Of a stretch of DNA of 64,000 bases, positions 47,316 through 56,210 are shown piece after piece. The notes below the pieces were generated by a model. That model was not told where the DNA came from. It saw only the letters and a program-made list of their open reading frames with translations, and did no database searches. How positions within the stretch are numbered: the first letter of the stretch is position 1; every line of letters begins with the position of its first letter. The DNA comes from Verrucosispora sp. WMMD573 (GTDB lineage Bacteria > Actinomycetota > Actinomycetes > Mycobacteriales > Micromonosporaceae), in contig NZ_CP114901.1 of NCBI RefSeq assembly GCF_027497175.1, positions 5,208,001-5,272,000 on the forward strand, written 5' to 3'. The position numbers and the translations under genes are program-made.

Positions 47316-48526
47316 CCGGCCGCGCGGCAGCGCTGCGACGCCTCACCCAGTGGTGCCTGGCGCCGTTGCCGGCACCGCCGGTGGCGCTGCGGCGCGGACC
47401 GCTGCGCCCCGGGCTGTTCCGGTCCCGGCTACGGTCGACCCGGCTGAGCAGTCAGCTCGGCGTCGCCCTCGGCGTGGCGTTCGCCGTCTGCTTCGCCACC
47501 GGTCTGCTCAGCCACCTGATCCAGCACCCGCCGGGCTGGTTCTGGTGGCCGACCCGCCCGGTCGGGCTCTACCGGTTCACGCAGGGTCTGCACGTGGCGA
47601 CCGGGCTCGCCGCAATTCCGCTGCTCGGCGTCAAGCTGTGGTCGGTGTACCCACACCTGTTCAGCTGGCCGCCGGTCCGTTCGATAGCCCACGCGGCCGA
47701 ACGTGCAGGCACCGGCCTGCTGGTCGCCGCAGCGCTGTTCCTGCTGGTCAGCGGCGTTCTCAACATCTCCCGCTGGTACGCGCCGATGCCGTTCTTCTTC
47801 ACCGCCGGGCACTACTGGGTGGCCTGGCTGGTGGTCGGCGGGCTGCTGGTGCACATCGGCGTACACCTGCCGGCGGTCCGCGCCGCGCTCGCCCGCCCCA
47901 CCGGCGAGCCACGGCAGGACGGGCTGAACCGGCGTGCCCTGCTCGGCGGCGTCGCCGCCGCGTCCGGGCTGATCACCCTGACCACCGTCGGGCAGACGCT
48001 CCGGCCGTTTACCGGTCTCGCGGTGCTCGCCCCACGCCACCCCGACATCGGACCGCAGGGCCTACCGGTGAACCGGACCGCGGCCGGTGCCAGGGTGCGG
48101 GCGGCGGCCCTCGACCCGGCGTACCGGCTGCGGGTCACCGGGCCGGACCGCAGCGTCAGCCTGGACCTCGCCGCCCTCAACCGACTTCCGCAGTACACCG
48201 CAGACCTGCCGATCGCCTGCGTGGAGGGCTGGAGCGCCATCGGGACGTGGACCGGCGTCCGGTTGGGCGATCTGGTCGCGCTGGTGGGTGCCGATCCTCG
48301 ACGCTCGACGGCCACTGTCGAGTCACTACAGGTGGGCGGCCGGTACCGGGCCTGCACGGTGCCACCGGAACACGTCGGAGATCCGCTGACCCTGGTCGCG
48401 CTGCGGTTGGGCGGCGAGCCCCTGCACCTCGACCACGGCTATCCGGCGCGGCTGATAGCAGCCAACCGGCCCGGCGTGCTGCAAACCAAGTGGATCAGCC
48501 GGATCACCGTGTCGGGGACATCATGA
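47312..48526 (+). CDS. Membrane molybdopterin-dependent oxidoreductase
   Basis: A 404-residue two-part protein. Residues about 40-195 form four to five membrane helices with His residues (FATGLLSHLIQH, RFTQGLHVATGLAAIPLLGV, FFTAGHYWVAWLVVGGLLVH), a cytochrome b561-like haem domain. After an RR-containing segment (NRRALLGGVAAASG) the exported sulfite-oxidase-fold domain follows, with the Mo-ligating Cys in PIACVEGWSAIGTW and a final VLQTKWISRITV. It likely reduces or oxidises a substrate outside the membrane using quinol. GTG overlaps the methyltransferase stop. Confidence 0.85.
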   Translation: MTGRAAALRRLTQWCLAPLPAPPVALRRGPLRPGLFRSRLRSTRLSSQLGVALGVAFAVCFATGLLSHLIQHPPGWFWWPTRPVGLYRFTQGLHVATGLAAIPLLGVKLWSVYPHLFSWPPVRSIAHAAERAGTGLLVAAALFLLVSGVLNISRWYAPMPFFFTAGHYWVAWLVVGGLLVHIGVHLPAVRAALARPTGEPRQDGLNRRALLGGVAAASGLITLTTVGQTLRPFTGLAVLAPRHPDIGPQGLPVNRTAAGARVRAAALDPAYRLRVTGPDRSVSLDLAALNRLPQYTADLPIACVEGWSAIGTWTGVRLGDLVALVGADPRRSTATVESLQVGGRYRACTVPPEHVGDPLTLVALRLGGEPLHLDHGYPARLIAANRPGVLQTKWISRITVSGTS

Positions 48527-48975
48527 AGACCCGGACCGGGTTGGTCGTCGGTGGCTGCCTGCTCATGGCGTACGCCGTCGTCGGCGCCCTCACCGACGCC
48601 GACCTGACGCCGGGCGGGGTGCTGATCTTCCTGGCCGCCGTGCTGGTGGGCCACGACATCGTCTGGATGGCGGCGGTGCTGGCCGTCGGCGTCGCGCTGA
48701 CCCGTGTTCCGCCACGGGGCCGGACGACGGTCCGCACTGCGGCCATCACCGCCGCAGCGGTCACCGTGGTGGGACTCCCCCTCGCCCTGGGATTCGGCCG
48801 CGCGGCCGACAACTCCTCGGTGCTGCCGCTGCCGTACTGTCGCAATCTGGTCGCCGTCCTGCTCGCCATCGTCGGCGCGACGCTGCTGGCCTGCGTGGTG
48901 CGGCGGCGCGGGGCGACGGACCGTAAGGAAACCGAAAGGCCCGCCGACGGTCGTCCCGTGATCGGCGGTCGATAG
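48523..48975 (+). CDS. Small multi-helix membrane protein
   Basis: A 150-residue protein with four predicted helices: LVVGGCLLMAYAVVGAL, VLIFLAAVLVGHDIVWM with VLAVGVAL, AAITAAAVTVVGLPLALGFG and LVAVLLAIVGATLLACVV. The tail is hydrophilic and basic. No family is recognised. Its ATG overlaps the molybdoprotein stop (ATGA), so it may be an accessory subunit of that enzyme. Confidence 0.75.
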   Translation: MKTRTGLVVGGCLLMAYAVVGALTDADLTPGGVLIFLAAVLVGHDIVWMAAVLAVGVALTRVPPRGRTTVRTAAITAAAVTVVGLPLALGFGRAADNSSVLPLPYCRNLVAVLLAIVGATLLACVVRRRGATDRKETERPADGRPVIGGR

Positions 48976-48985
48976 CGTGGTCAGG

Positions 48986-49692
<707 letters not shown>

Positions 49693-49696
<4 letters not shown>

Positions 49697-50709
49697 GCGA
49701 CACGCTGCTCATCGGGCTCTACGCCCTCGCCGCCGGAGGCGTCGTCGGCCTGGCCGGTGCCGCAGCGCTACGGCTGCTGCGTGGCCGGTCGATTCTCGTG
49801 CACATCCTGGTGCTGCTCACGGTCACGGTCCTCGCCGTGGTAGCCGGAGTCGCCACTGTCGCACAGGCGATGTTCCTGTCCGCGCACGACCTGTGGGTCG
49901 TTCTCGTCACGGTCAGCGCCTCCGCGGTGATCAGCCTCGCCGTCGGCGCCACCTTCGGCAGCCGGCTGGCCGCTGCGGCCGTCTGGGCCCGGGCTGCCCG
50001 GGAACGCGAACGGCGGCTGGAGGCCGGCCGCCGTGAACTCGTCGCATGGGTGTCGCATGACCTGCGTACCCCGCTGGCCGGGCTGCGGGCCATGGCCGAG
50101 GCCCTGGAGGACGGCATCATCCACGACCCGGCCGTCGTCGACGACTACCACCGACGGATCCGGGTGGAGACCGACCGGATGGCCCAGCTCGTCGACGACC
50201 TGTTCGAGCTGTCCCGGATCAACGCCGGCGCGCTACGGCTCATGCCCACCACCGTGCCGTTGGGCGACGTGGTGTCCGACGCGATCGCCGGCGTCGCGCC
50301 GCTTGCCGCCCGCCGACGGATCCACCTGGTGGCCGCCGACAGCGGCTGGCCCAACGTGCGGGCCGGCGAACGTGAACTCGCCCGGATCGTCAGCAACCTG
50401 CTGATCAACTCCGTCCGGTACACGCCGGAGGACGGCAGCGTGCACATCGCCGCCGGCCACGAGACCGACAACGTGTGGTTGGCCGTCTCCGACACCTGCG
50501 GGGGCATCCCCGGCGAGGACCTGGACCGGGTCTTCGACGTCGCGTTCCGAGGTGAACGGGCCCGTACCCCCGCAGCGGCCGACTCAGGCGGTGGTGGCGG
50601 GCTCGGCCTGGCCATCGTGCGCGGACTCGTCGAGGCGCACGGCGGCCGGGTGAACGTCCGCAACACCGACCGCGGCTGCCGGTTCGAGGTACGCCTGCCC
50701 GCCACCTGA
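49693..50709 (+). CDS. Sensor histidine kinase
   Basis: A 338-residue membrane kinase. Two helices at about 33-56 and 66-90 flank a very short external loop, so sensing is probably within the membrane or cytoplasmic. The DHp box is WVSHDLRTPLAG with His122. The ATPase has N-box NLLINSVRYTPED, G1 SDTCGGIPGEDLD and G2 GGGGGLGLAIVRG. GTG 49693 overlaps the regulator stop. The last 126 bases are overlapped by a convergent acetyltransferase frame. Confidence 0.9.
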
Positions 50710-51264
50710 GGCGGTCCCTGGACGCCAGGTCTCGGCGAGCAGGGCGTACGTGTAGCCGTCCACCCAGCCCAGCTCGGCGTGCCAGGAGTCGCCGACCCCG
50801 TGCTGCTCACGACGCATGCCGATGCGTTCGAGCAGCCGCACGGAGGCCAGATTGTCCGCGAAGCAGCCAGCGGTGATCCTTCGCACGCCCAGCCTGTCGA
50901 ACGCGTACGCCACCATCGCGGTGACCGCCTCCGTCGCGTAACCCTGGCCGCCGTACGCCGGGTCGAATATGTAGCCGAGCTGGGCTTCGGTCCGCGTCGG
51001 CATGCCGGGTTGCCCCATGCCGTCGATCACGTCGAGCGAGACGGTCCCGATCACCACGCCGCCGAGGACCACCGCCGTGCTGTGGTCGTCGGGATCCTGC
51101 GCCGCGCGCTGCCACGCCGCCCGGAAGGAAGCAGGGTCGACCTCGGTGCGCAGCAGCCAACGAGTGACCTCCGGCAGGTTGCGGTACTCCAGGATGTGAT
51201 CGATGTCCTCGTCCCGCACCGGACGAAGCTCAAGACGCGCGGTGCGTAGGTTCGCGTTGCCCAC
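50584..51264 (-). CDS. GNAT acetyltransferase with run-on C-terminus
   Basis: A 226-residue frame. Residues 1-185 form a normal GNAT domain: TARLELRPVRDEDIDHILEY, QLGYIFDPAYGGQGYATEAV and CFADNLASVRLLERIGMRRE, ending near TYALLAETWRPG. The last 40 or so residues are read antisense to the kinase and look unlike any GNAT end, so the original stop was probably lost. GTG 51264 gives the usual start. Substrate unknown. Confidence 0.8.
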   Translation of the reverse strand: MGNANLRTARLELRPVRDEDIDHILEYRNLPEVTRWLLRTEVDPASFRAAWQRAAQDPDDHSTAVVLGGVVIGTVSLDVIDGMGQPGMPTRTEAQLGYIFDPAYGGQGYATEAVTAMVAYAFDRLGVRRITAGCFADNLASVRLLERIGMRREQHGVGDSWHAELGWVDGYTYALLAETWRPGTASGGGQAYLEPAAAVGVADVHPAAVRLDESAHDGQAEPATTA

Positions 51265-51344
51265 GAGGTGGCACGCTAACGACGCACACCGTCACGACGC
51301 CTCCGAATTATCGGGTCGCCGGCGTCGCGCCGACCGGCAACCGC

Positions 51345-51866
51345 TCACGCTTTGCGGCGTAGTTCGCGCAGCACGCCGTGTCGGCGCAGGGCCCAGGCCA
51401 GACGCCGTACGCTCGAGTGCCGCACGAACAGCAGCGCCGCCCGGCGGATCAACCCGAGCCGATCGTGGCTGAACTGGTTGTCGATCGCGTGCCAGATCAG
51501 CTCGCGCACCCGGGCACTGTCCAGCACCGCCCGCACCTCGCGTCGTACCGCAGGATCCTCGGCCGCCGAGGCGATGGCCGCAGCCTGACCCGGCCGGTCC
51601 ACCAGTGGCTGCACTGCCGCGACGAGCGGCCGGCGTACCTCATCCCGCTCCAGCAGCAGCAACACAGCCTCTCGAACCTCAACCGCGTCCAGGCCGGACC
51701 GCAGCAGCCGCAGCGCGCTGCGCTCTACCTCCCGATCATCATCTGGAACGGACAGCGTGGCCAGCAGCATCGACACCTCGTCGAGCTCGATCAGGTGTCG
51801 CAACCCGCCGCGGAACTCCGGCAGACCCCACGCAACCTGCAGACCCTTGGCGAGATTGCGGTTCAT
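51345..51866 (-). CDS. Helical hypothetical protein
   Basis: A 173-residue all-alpha protein of unknown function: MNRNLAKGLQVAWGLPEFRG at the start and an Arg-rich end. It has repeated helix pairs, such as EVREAVLLLLERDEVRRPLV and AVRREVRAVLDSARVRELIW, which look like HEAT-type solenoid units. No catalytic motif is seen and no signal peptide. It lies between a GNAT gene and the ECF sigma gene on the same strand. Confidence 0.65.
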   Translation of the reverse strand: MNRNLAKGLQVAWGLPEFRGGLRHLIELDEVSMLLATLSVPDDDREVERSALRLLRSGLDAVEVREAVLLLLERDEVRRPLVAAVQPLVDRPGQAAAIASAAEDPAVRREVRAVLDSARVRELIWHAIDNQFSHDRLGLIRRAALLFVRHSSVRRLAWALRRHGVLRELRRKA

Positions 51867-51936
51867 GCGCCCTGCGCTACCCGGATGGGACGGTCAGCGA
51901 AACCTGTGGTCTGTCCGGCCGGTAAAGGTCGAGTAT

Positions 51937-52935
51937 TCAGTCGGTGCCGTCGGCGGCGAGCCGTTCCGGAAGCCCGAGCCGCGGGAACTGGTCGTCGTGG
52001 AACGTGACGATCTCGCTGATCGCCCCGCCGGTGATCCGCAGCACGTCGATCGTCAGCGGCAGGTACGCCCCGTCGCGTTTGCGCCAGTGGTAGAAGGCGA
52101 CTGCCGGCTGCCGATTCACCCGCGTCTCGACGGCACGCAGGCCCGTCATGCCCCCGAAGCCGCTGCTGACCCAGTCGGTCACGACCGCGTCCCGGCCGAC
52201 GTGCAAACCCGGGGTGGGCGGCATCGAGCAGCGGACGTCGTCGCGCAGCAGCGCGGCGAGCCGGTCGATGTCCGTGGCCACGCTGGCGTCGGTGTAGCGG
52301 CGTACCAGCTCCCGTGTCCCGGCGTCCTCCTCGCCGCCGGTCCAGTTCTGCCGCTCGGCGGGCAGATGCTCCCGCATGCCCGCGCGGGCCCGTTGCAACG
52401 CGCTGTTCACGGAGTTGATCGAGTCGCCGAGCAGTTCCGCGACGTCCTTCGCCGGCCAGTCGAGGACGTCCCGCAGGATCAGCACCGCCCGTGGGCGCGG
52501 CGCCAGGTGCTGGATCGCGACCAGGTACGCCAACTCGATCGTCTCCCGCGCGACAGCGACGACCTCCGGCTCGTCCGCGACGCCCGCGGCCAACTCGTCG
52601 AGCAGCCGGTCCGGGTAGGGCTGTAACCACCGCACCTCCCCGCCGGTCGCCGGCTCCGGGCGGCACTTGGCCAGCAGGTCCAGGCAGGCGTTGGTGGCTA
52701 TCCGATACAACCAGGCCCGAAACGACGAGCGTCCCGCGAAAGTCTCCCTCCGCCGCCAGGCACGCAGGAACGTCTCCTGGACGGTGTCCTCGGCATCCTC
52801 GAACGACCCGAGCATCCGGTAACAATGCACGTGCAGCTCGCGGCGGTGCCGCTGCGCCAGCCCCGAGAACGCCGACTCGTCGATCTCGTCCAGACCGCTC
52901 AGACCCAGTTCGTTCGGCCGAGTATTCGCACCCAT
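51937..52935 (-). CDS. ECF sigma factor with C-terminal SnoaL-like domain
   Basis: A 332-residue sigma factor of the TIGR02960/SigG-like type. Region 2 is at about 20-95 (HCYRMLGSFEDAEDTVQETF, WLYRIATNACLDLL) and region 4 at about 145-195 (LPPRPRAVLILRDVLDW-type AVLILRDVLDWPAKDVAELL). The rest, about 205-325, is an NTF2/SnoaL-like domain that in relatives controls sigma activity; no anti-sigma gene is adjacent. ATG 52935 is chosen over an extended start at 52995. Target promoters are unknown. Confidence 0.88.
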   Translation of the reverse strand: MGANTRPNELGLSGLDEIDESAFSGLAQRHRRELHVHCYRMLGSFEDAEDTVQETFLRAWRRRETFAGRSSFRAWLYRIATNACLDLLAKCRPEPATGGEVRWLQPYPDRLLDELAAGVADEPEVVAVARETIELAYLVAIQHLAPRPRAVLILRDVLDWPAKDVAELLGDSINSVNSALQRARAGMREHLPAERQNWTGGEEDAGTRELVRRYTDASVATDIDRLAALLRDDVRCSMPPTPGLHVGRDAVVTDWVSSGFGGMTGLRAVETRVNRQPAVAFYHWRKRDGAYLPLTIDVLRITGGAISEIVTFHDDQFPRLGLPERLAADGTD

Positions 52936-53031
52936 CACGTCATCCTTCCGTCTCGCGGTGTTCCGTCGTAGGTGTGACGGCTGCGGGCGCGACAACTCAT
53001 CACCAGGGTCGTTCGGCGCCTCCGAGGCGGG

Positions 53032-53484
53032 TCAGCTTCCCAGCGCGCGTACCGCTGTCGAGGACAACCTGGTCAGGTCGGGTTGCGCAGGCAGGAACAC
53101 CGTGGGAACACCGAGCGACTGGTTCATCGCGGCGAGTCGGTGCTCGGCCTGAAGGTCGCTGGTGTTCCGCACACCGCGCACGATCACTGCCACCTCACGA
53201 CTACGACAGTATTCGGAGGTCAACCCGCTCCAGGCCACCACGGTAACGGAGGTCCACTCGACCGGCAGGGCAGCCCGGACGGCGGCGGCTCGCTCCTCCT
53301 CGCCGACGTCTGGACGCTTGTCGCTGTTGACGGCGACCAGCACGACCAGTTCGTCGAAGAGGTCGCGTGCCCGGCGCATCACGCTCACATGCCCGGCAGT
53401 CAGGGGATCGAAGCTGCCGGGGTAGACGGCGCGTACGGGACCGGCGGCGGGTGCTGTCGCCGCGAGCGCTGGTGCGGGTGTCAC
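53032..53484 (-). CDS. coaD: Phosphopantetheine adenylyltransferase-like protein (probable paralogue)
   Basis: A 150-residue nucleotidyltransferase. The first motif VYPGSFDPLTAGHVSVM has the T/HxGH ATP site, and RGVRNTSDLQAEHRLAAMNQ plus the final RLSSTAVRALGS match CoaD (ISSTxVR). It would join 4'-phosphopantetheine and ATP in CoA synthesis. It is shorter at both ends of the fold than usual and begins with GTG after an Ala/Pro-rich leader. The normal actinobacterial coaD sits beside rsmD, which is not here, so this is probably a second copy. Confidence 0.7.
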   Translation of the reverse strand: MTPAPALAATAPAAGPVRAVYPGSFDPLTAGHVSVMRRARDLFDELVVLVAVNSDKRPDVGEEERAAAVRAALPVEWTSVTVVAWSGLTSEYCRSREVAVIVRGVRNTSDLQAEHRLAAMNQSLGVPTVFLPAQPDLTRLSSTAVRALGS

Positions 53485-53648
53485 GACCGCGACCGAGGGA
53501 GCCGGAGTCGTGCTCCTGTGCGGGTGCTCATGGCCCGACTGTAGGCCGCCGGACTTGCTGGCCTCTGGGTGGGACGGGCTTGAGGCGCGACCTGACGGTC
53601 CGCTGCTGACGCGGCCAGCCCGAGCCGCACCACCGCTCTCGGCGTCGC

Positions 53649-54290
53649 CTACCTGCCGATCAGGAGCGCTTCGGCTGCCACCGGCCGAAAGCCGGCCGCC
53701 TGGAACGCCCGTACGCTGCGTGCGTTGCCGGCGGCCTGCTGCGCCCAGAGCGGCTGGCCGTCGGGCACCAGATGCCGTGCGGCGGTCGCCAGCGCCCGCC
53801 CCAGGCCCCGGCTTCGATACCCTTCGTCGACCTCGATCGCCGTCTCCCAGCGACCCGCCACGCCGCGGCCGAGGATGACGATCCCGCCGTCGGCCGCCCA
53901 GACGCGCAGGTCGGCCCGGCGCCTACCGGCCCTGGTCCGACGTGGATGATCCGTGTTCACCACCTCTGTCAGGTCCAGTGGAGGCGCACCGGCGAGAGGG
54001 CTCGCCACTGTCAGTAGGTCGATCGTGTCCATGGCGCGCCGGGTGCGGTCGAGCAGCGCGCGCAGAAAGGCCGGATTCATCGCGGCCGCCAACGGGTCGC
54101 AGTCGAGAGACGCCAGGATGCGGCGCACCCACGCCGGGTCCTCGTCGGTGAAGACCACGGAGTGGGCGGTGAAGGCGACCACTCCGGCGTCACGACTGCT
54201 TGGCTGGGGCACCACGGTGACGCCGCCGTCCGGCGCCGGGAAACGCCCCTGGGCTGCCGCATCCAGGATGTCGGCCAACTCGCTGCCCAT
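53649..54290 (-). CDS. GNAT acetyltransferase
   Basis: A 213-residue protein, MGSELADILDAAAQGRFPAP at the start. The C-terminal half holds the GNAT core: ETAIEVDEGYRSRGLGRALA with the acetyl-CoA loop RSRGLG, then ARSVRAFQAAGFRPVAAEAL. The N-terminal half is longer than in simple GNATs and resembles an unrelated alpha/beta lead-in (VVAFTAHSVVFTDEDPAWVR). ATG 54290 follows GAGAGG. Substrate unknown. Confidence 0.75.
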   Translation of the reverse strand: MGSELADILDAAAQGRFPAPDGGVTVVPQPSSRDAGVVAFTAHSVVFTDEDPAWVRRILASLDCDPLAAAMNPAFLRALLDRTRRAMDTIDLLTVASPLAGAPPLDLTEVVNTDHPRRTRAGRRRADLRVWAADGGIVILGRGVAGRWETAIEVDEGYRSRGLGRALATAARHLVPDGQPLWAQQAAGNARSVRAFQAAGFRPVAAEALLIGR

Positions 54291-54383
54291 GATGATCCTC
54301 TCCCGGCGCCCGGCGATCGACCCGGTCAGTCCCGCCGATCTCCAGAGCATGCCAGCTCGGCGGTCACCAGGGTGCCCTCGAAC

Positions 54384-54530
54384 CTAACCGGTGATCACCG
54401 GCCAGGCGTAGGCCAGCAGGGCGAAGGCCGCACCGAGCAGCGCGAGCGAGACGCCCCGGGTACGGAGGGGCAGCGCGGCGAGCACGAGCAGGATGACCGC
54501 GACGACATAGAGGAACGCCTGCACCGACAT
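54384..54530 (-). CDS. 48-residue membrane protein
   Basis: A tiny hydrophobic protein: MSVQAFLYVVAVILLVLAAL, a short basic turn PLRTRG, and a second helix SLALLGAAFALLAYAWPVIT. AAGGAGA lies seven bases before the ATG. The two-helix hairpin form is common in actinobacteria but has no known function. It is alone on its strand here, upstream of the GNAT gene. Confidence 0.7.
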   Translation of the reverse strand: MSVQAFLYVVAVILLVLAALPLRTRGVSLALLGAAFALLAYAWPVITG

Positions 54531-54703
54531 GACCGTCTCCTTCGGGGGTTGGCTGACGAGCGGATTGCCTCTACCCCCGTCGTCCCTGCCGCCAAACCCC
54601 TGCCCGGGCACAACAGCAGCGGTCCGACCAGCACCGCTCAGACCGCGCGGCCGAACACGGCAGCCGAGCCGTGCGTCGATCGGTTGACGTGCATTCGTAC
54701 CGC

Positions 54704-54725
54704 AGCGGGAGCCAGATCTCCCGCT
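54704..54725. promoter_or_regulatory. Operator-like inverted repeat before the serine hydrolase
   Basis: AGCGGGAG-CCAGAT-CTCCCGCT is a perfect 8-bp palindrome 43 bases upstream of the serine hydrolase start. A TTGACG at 54684-54689 may be a -35 box just before it, so a bound protein would block the promoter. Confidence 0.5.
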
Positions 54726-54768
54726 TGAGCAGGATGTGGCCGGGCGCTGACCCGGTGAGCATGTCAGT

Positions 54769-56037
54769 ATGTCACGTACATTTCGGACACTGAAGATCGT
54801 GGCGTCCAGCGTCGCGCTGGTGACCACCATCGCCGTCGTACCCGCATCCGCCGCCGCGCAGCCGGGTCCGCCAGTCGGGCCGTCCACCGGCGGGTTGGAC
54901 CGCGCCGAGCTGCGCGCCGCACTCGCCGCAGTGCCCGCAGCCGGCGTCCCGGGGGCACTGGTCGCCGTGCGCGATGGCCGGCGCGACTGGCGTGACGCCG
55001 CCGGCCAGGCGTTCCTGACCAGACCTCGGCCGATGCAGCCGCAGCTGCGGCACCGGATCGGCAGCGTCACCAAGACGTTCGTCGCCACCACCGTGCTCCA
55101 GCTCGTCGACGAGGGCCGGTTGGACCTCGACGACCCGATCGGGCAGTGGCTGCCCGACGTCGTGCCGGGTGAGCTCGGTGCCCAGGTCACTGTCCGGATG
55201 CTGCTGAACCACACCAGCGGCATCGGCAACTACACCAACACCATGATCGGATCGTACGCGGCGATCAACCAGATGCAGGTCACCACGTACGCTCCGACGG
55301 ACCTGGTCGCCATCGGCCTGGCCATGCCGCCGACAAACGCTCCGGGCACCCGGTTCAGCTATTCCAACACCAACTACGTCCTGGCCGGACTGCTGATCGA
55401 AACGATCACCGGCAACGATGCGGCGGGCGAGGTGCAGCGGCGCATTCTGCGTCCCCTGCGACTCACCGGGACCTCCTTCCCCGGCACCGACCCGAGGATC
55501 CGTGGCCCGCACAGCGGCGCCTACTTCGCCCCGTTCGGCGTACGCGACGTCAGCGAGTTCAACATGAGCTGGGCCTGGACGGCCGGCGAGATGATCGCCA
55601 CCACGGCAGACCTGAACACTTTCTTCCGGGCGCTGCTCGGCGGTGACCTGCTCAGCCCGACCACCCTCGAGGAGATGCTCACCGGGGTGCCGATGCTGCC
55701 GGAGCAGCCCGAAGCCGGTAGCTACGGACTCGGCATCTACTCGCTACCCACCCCGTGCGGTGAGTTCTGGGGCCATGACGGCGCGGTCATCGGTCACCTG
55801 ACGTACTCGATGCACAGCCGGGACGGCACCCGCCAGGTGTCGTCCGGGATCAACCTCAGCCACTACCAGATCGGCCTGCCCGACCCGCATCCGATCGACA
55901 TTGCCTGGTACACGTTGCTGTACACCGCGATTTGCCCGACCGACGAGGCGAACAGCCGTTCGGCGACGGCCGTACCGCCGCTGCCCAGCGTGACCCGGAT
56001 GCCGGGCACCAACGACGCGGCGGTGGCGGTGCCCTGA
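54769..56037 (+). CDS. Secreted serine hydrolase (class C beta-lactamase/DD-peptidase fold)
   Basis: A 422-residue exported protein with a signal peptide (1-31). The penicillin-recognising serine hydrolase motifs are SVTK (99-102), YSN (198-200) and a late HDG (FWGHDGAVIG). It contains LLNHTSGIGNYTNTMIGSY, typical of D-alanyl-D-alanine carboxypeptidase/esterase families rather than true beta-lactamases. Likely substrates are peptidoglycan stems, D-amino acid peptides or esters. ATG 54769 is used. A perfect palindrome precedes it and a long hairpin follows, so it is a single-gene unit. Confidence 0.87.
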   Translation: MSRTFRTLKIVASSVALVTTIAVVPASAAAQPGPPVGPSTGGLDRAELRAALAAVPAAGVPGALVAVRDGRRDWRDAAGQAFLTRPRPMQPQLRHRIGSVTKTFVATTVLQLVDEGRLDLDDPIGQWLPDVVPGELGAQVTVRMLLNHTSGIGNYTNTMIGSYAAINQMQVTTYAPTDLVAIGLAMPPTNAPGTRFSYSNTNYVLAGLLIETITGNDAAGEVQRRILRPLRLTGTSFPGTDPRIRGPHSGAYFAPFGVRDVSEFNMSWAWTAGEMIATTADLNTFFRALLGGDLLSPTTLEEMLTGVPMLPEQPEAGSYGLGIYSLPTPCGEFWGHDGAVIGHLTYSMHSRDGTRQVSSGINLSHYQIGLPDPHPIDIAWYTLLYTAICPTDEANSRSATAVPPLPSVTRMPGTNDAAVAVP

Positions 56038-56052
56038 CGTACCTGCTCCTCG

Positions 56053-56090
56053 GTGATCCCCTGACGGCCCGGTGACCGTCAGGGGATCAC
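56053..56090 (+). terminator. Terminator of the serine hydrolase gene
   Basis: Perfect 15-bp inverted repeat GTGATCCCCTGACGG / CCGTCAGGGGATCAC with an 8-base loop, 15 bases after the stop codon. No T-tract follows. Confidence 0.85.
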
Positions 56091-56210
56091 GCCATTCCCG
56101 CCGCAGCCCGGTCGGGACGACGGCGGCAGGAGGTGAGGTGAGCCACGACAGTCACACCTGGGGTTCCGCCGGTGTCTTGATGGTCGAAGCGTCCGCGAAG
56201 GGAGCCAGAC

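Noticed and set aside
54769..56037. True class C beta-lactamase resistance gene
   Set aside because: Motifs are shared by esterases and DD-peptidases, and nothing specific for beta-lactam hydrolysis or an ampR-like regulator is seen.
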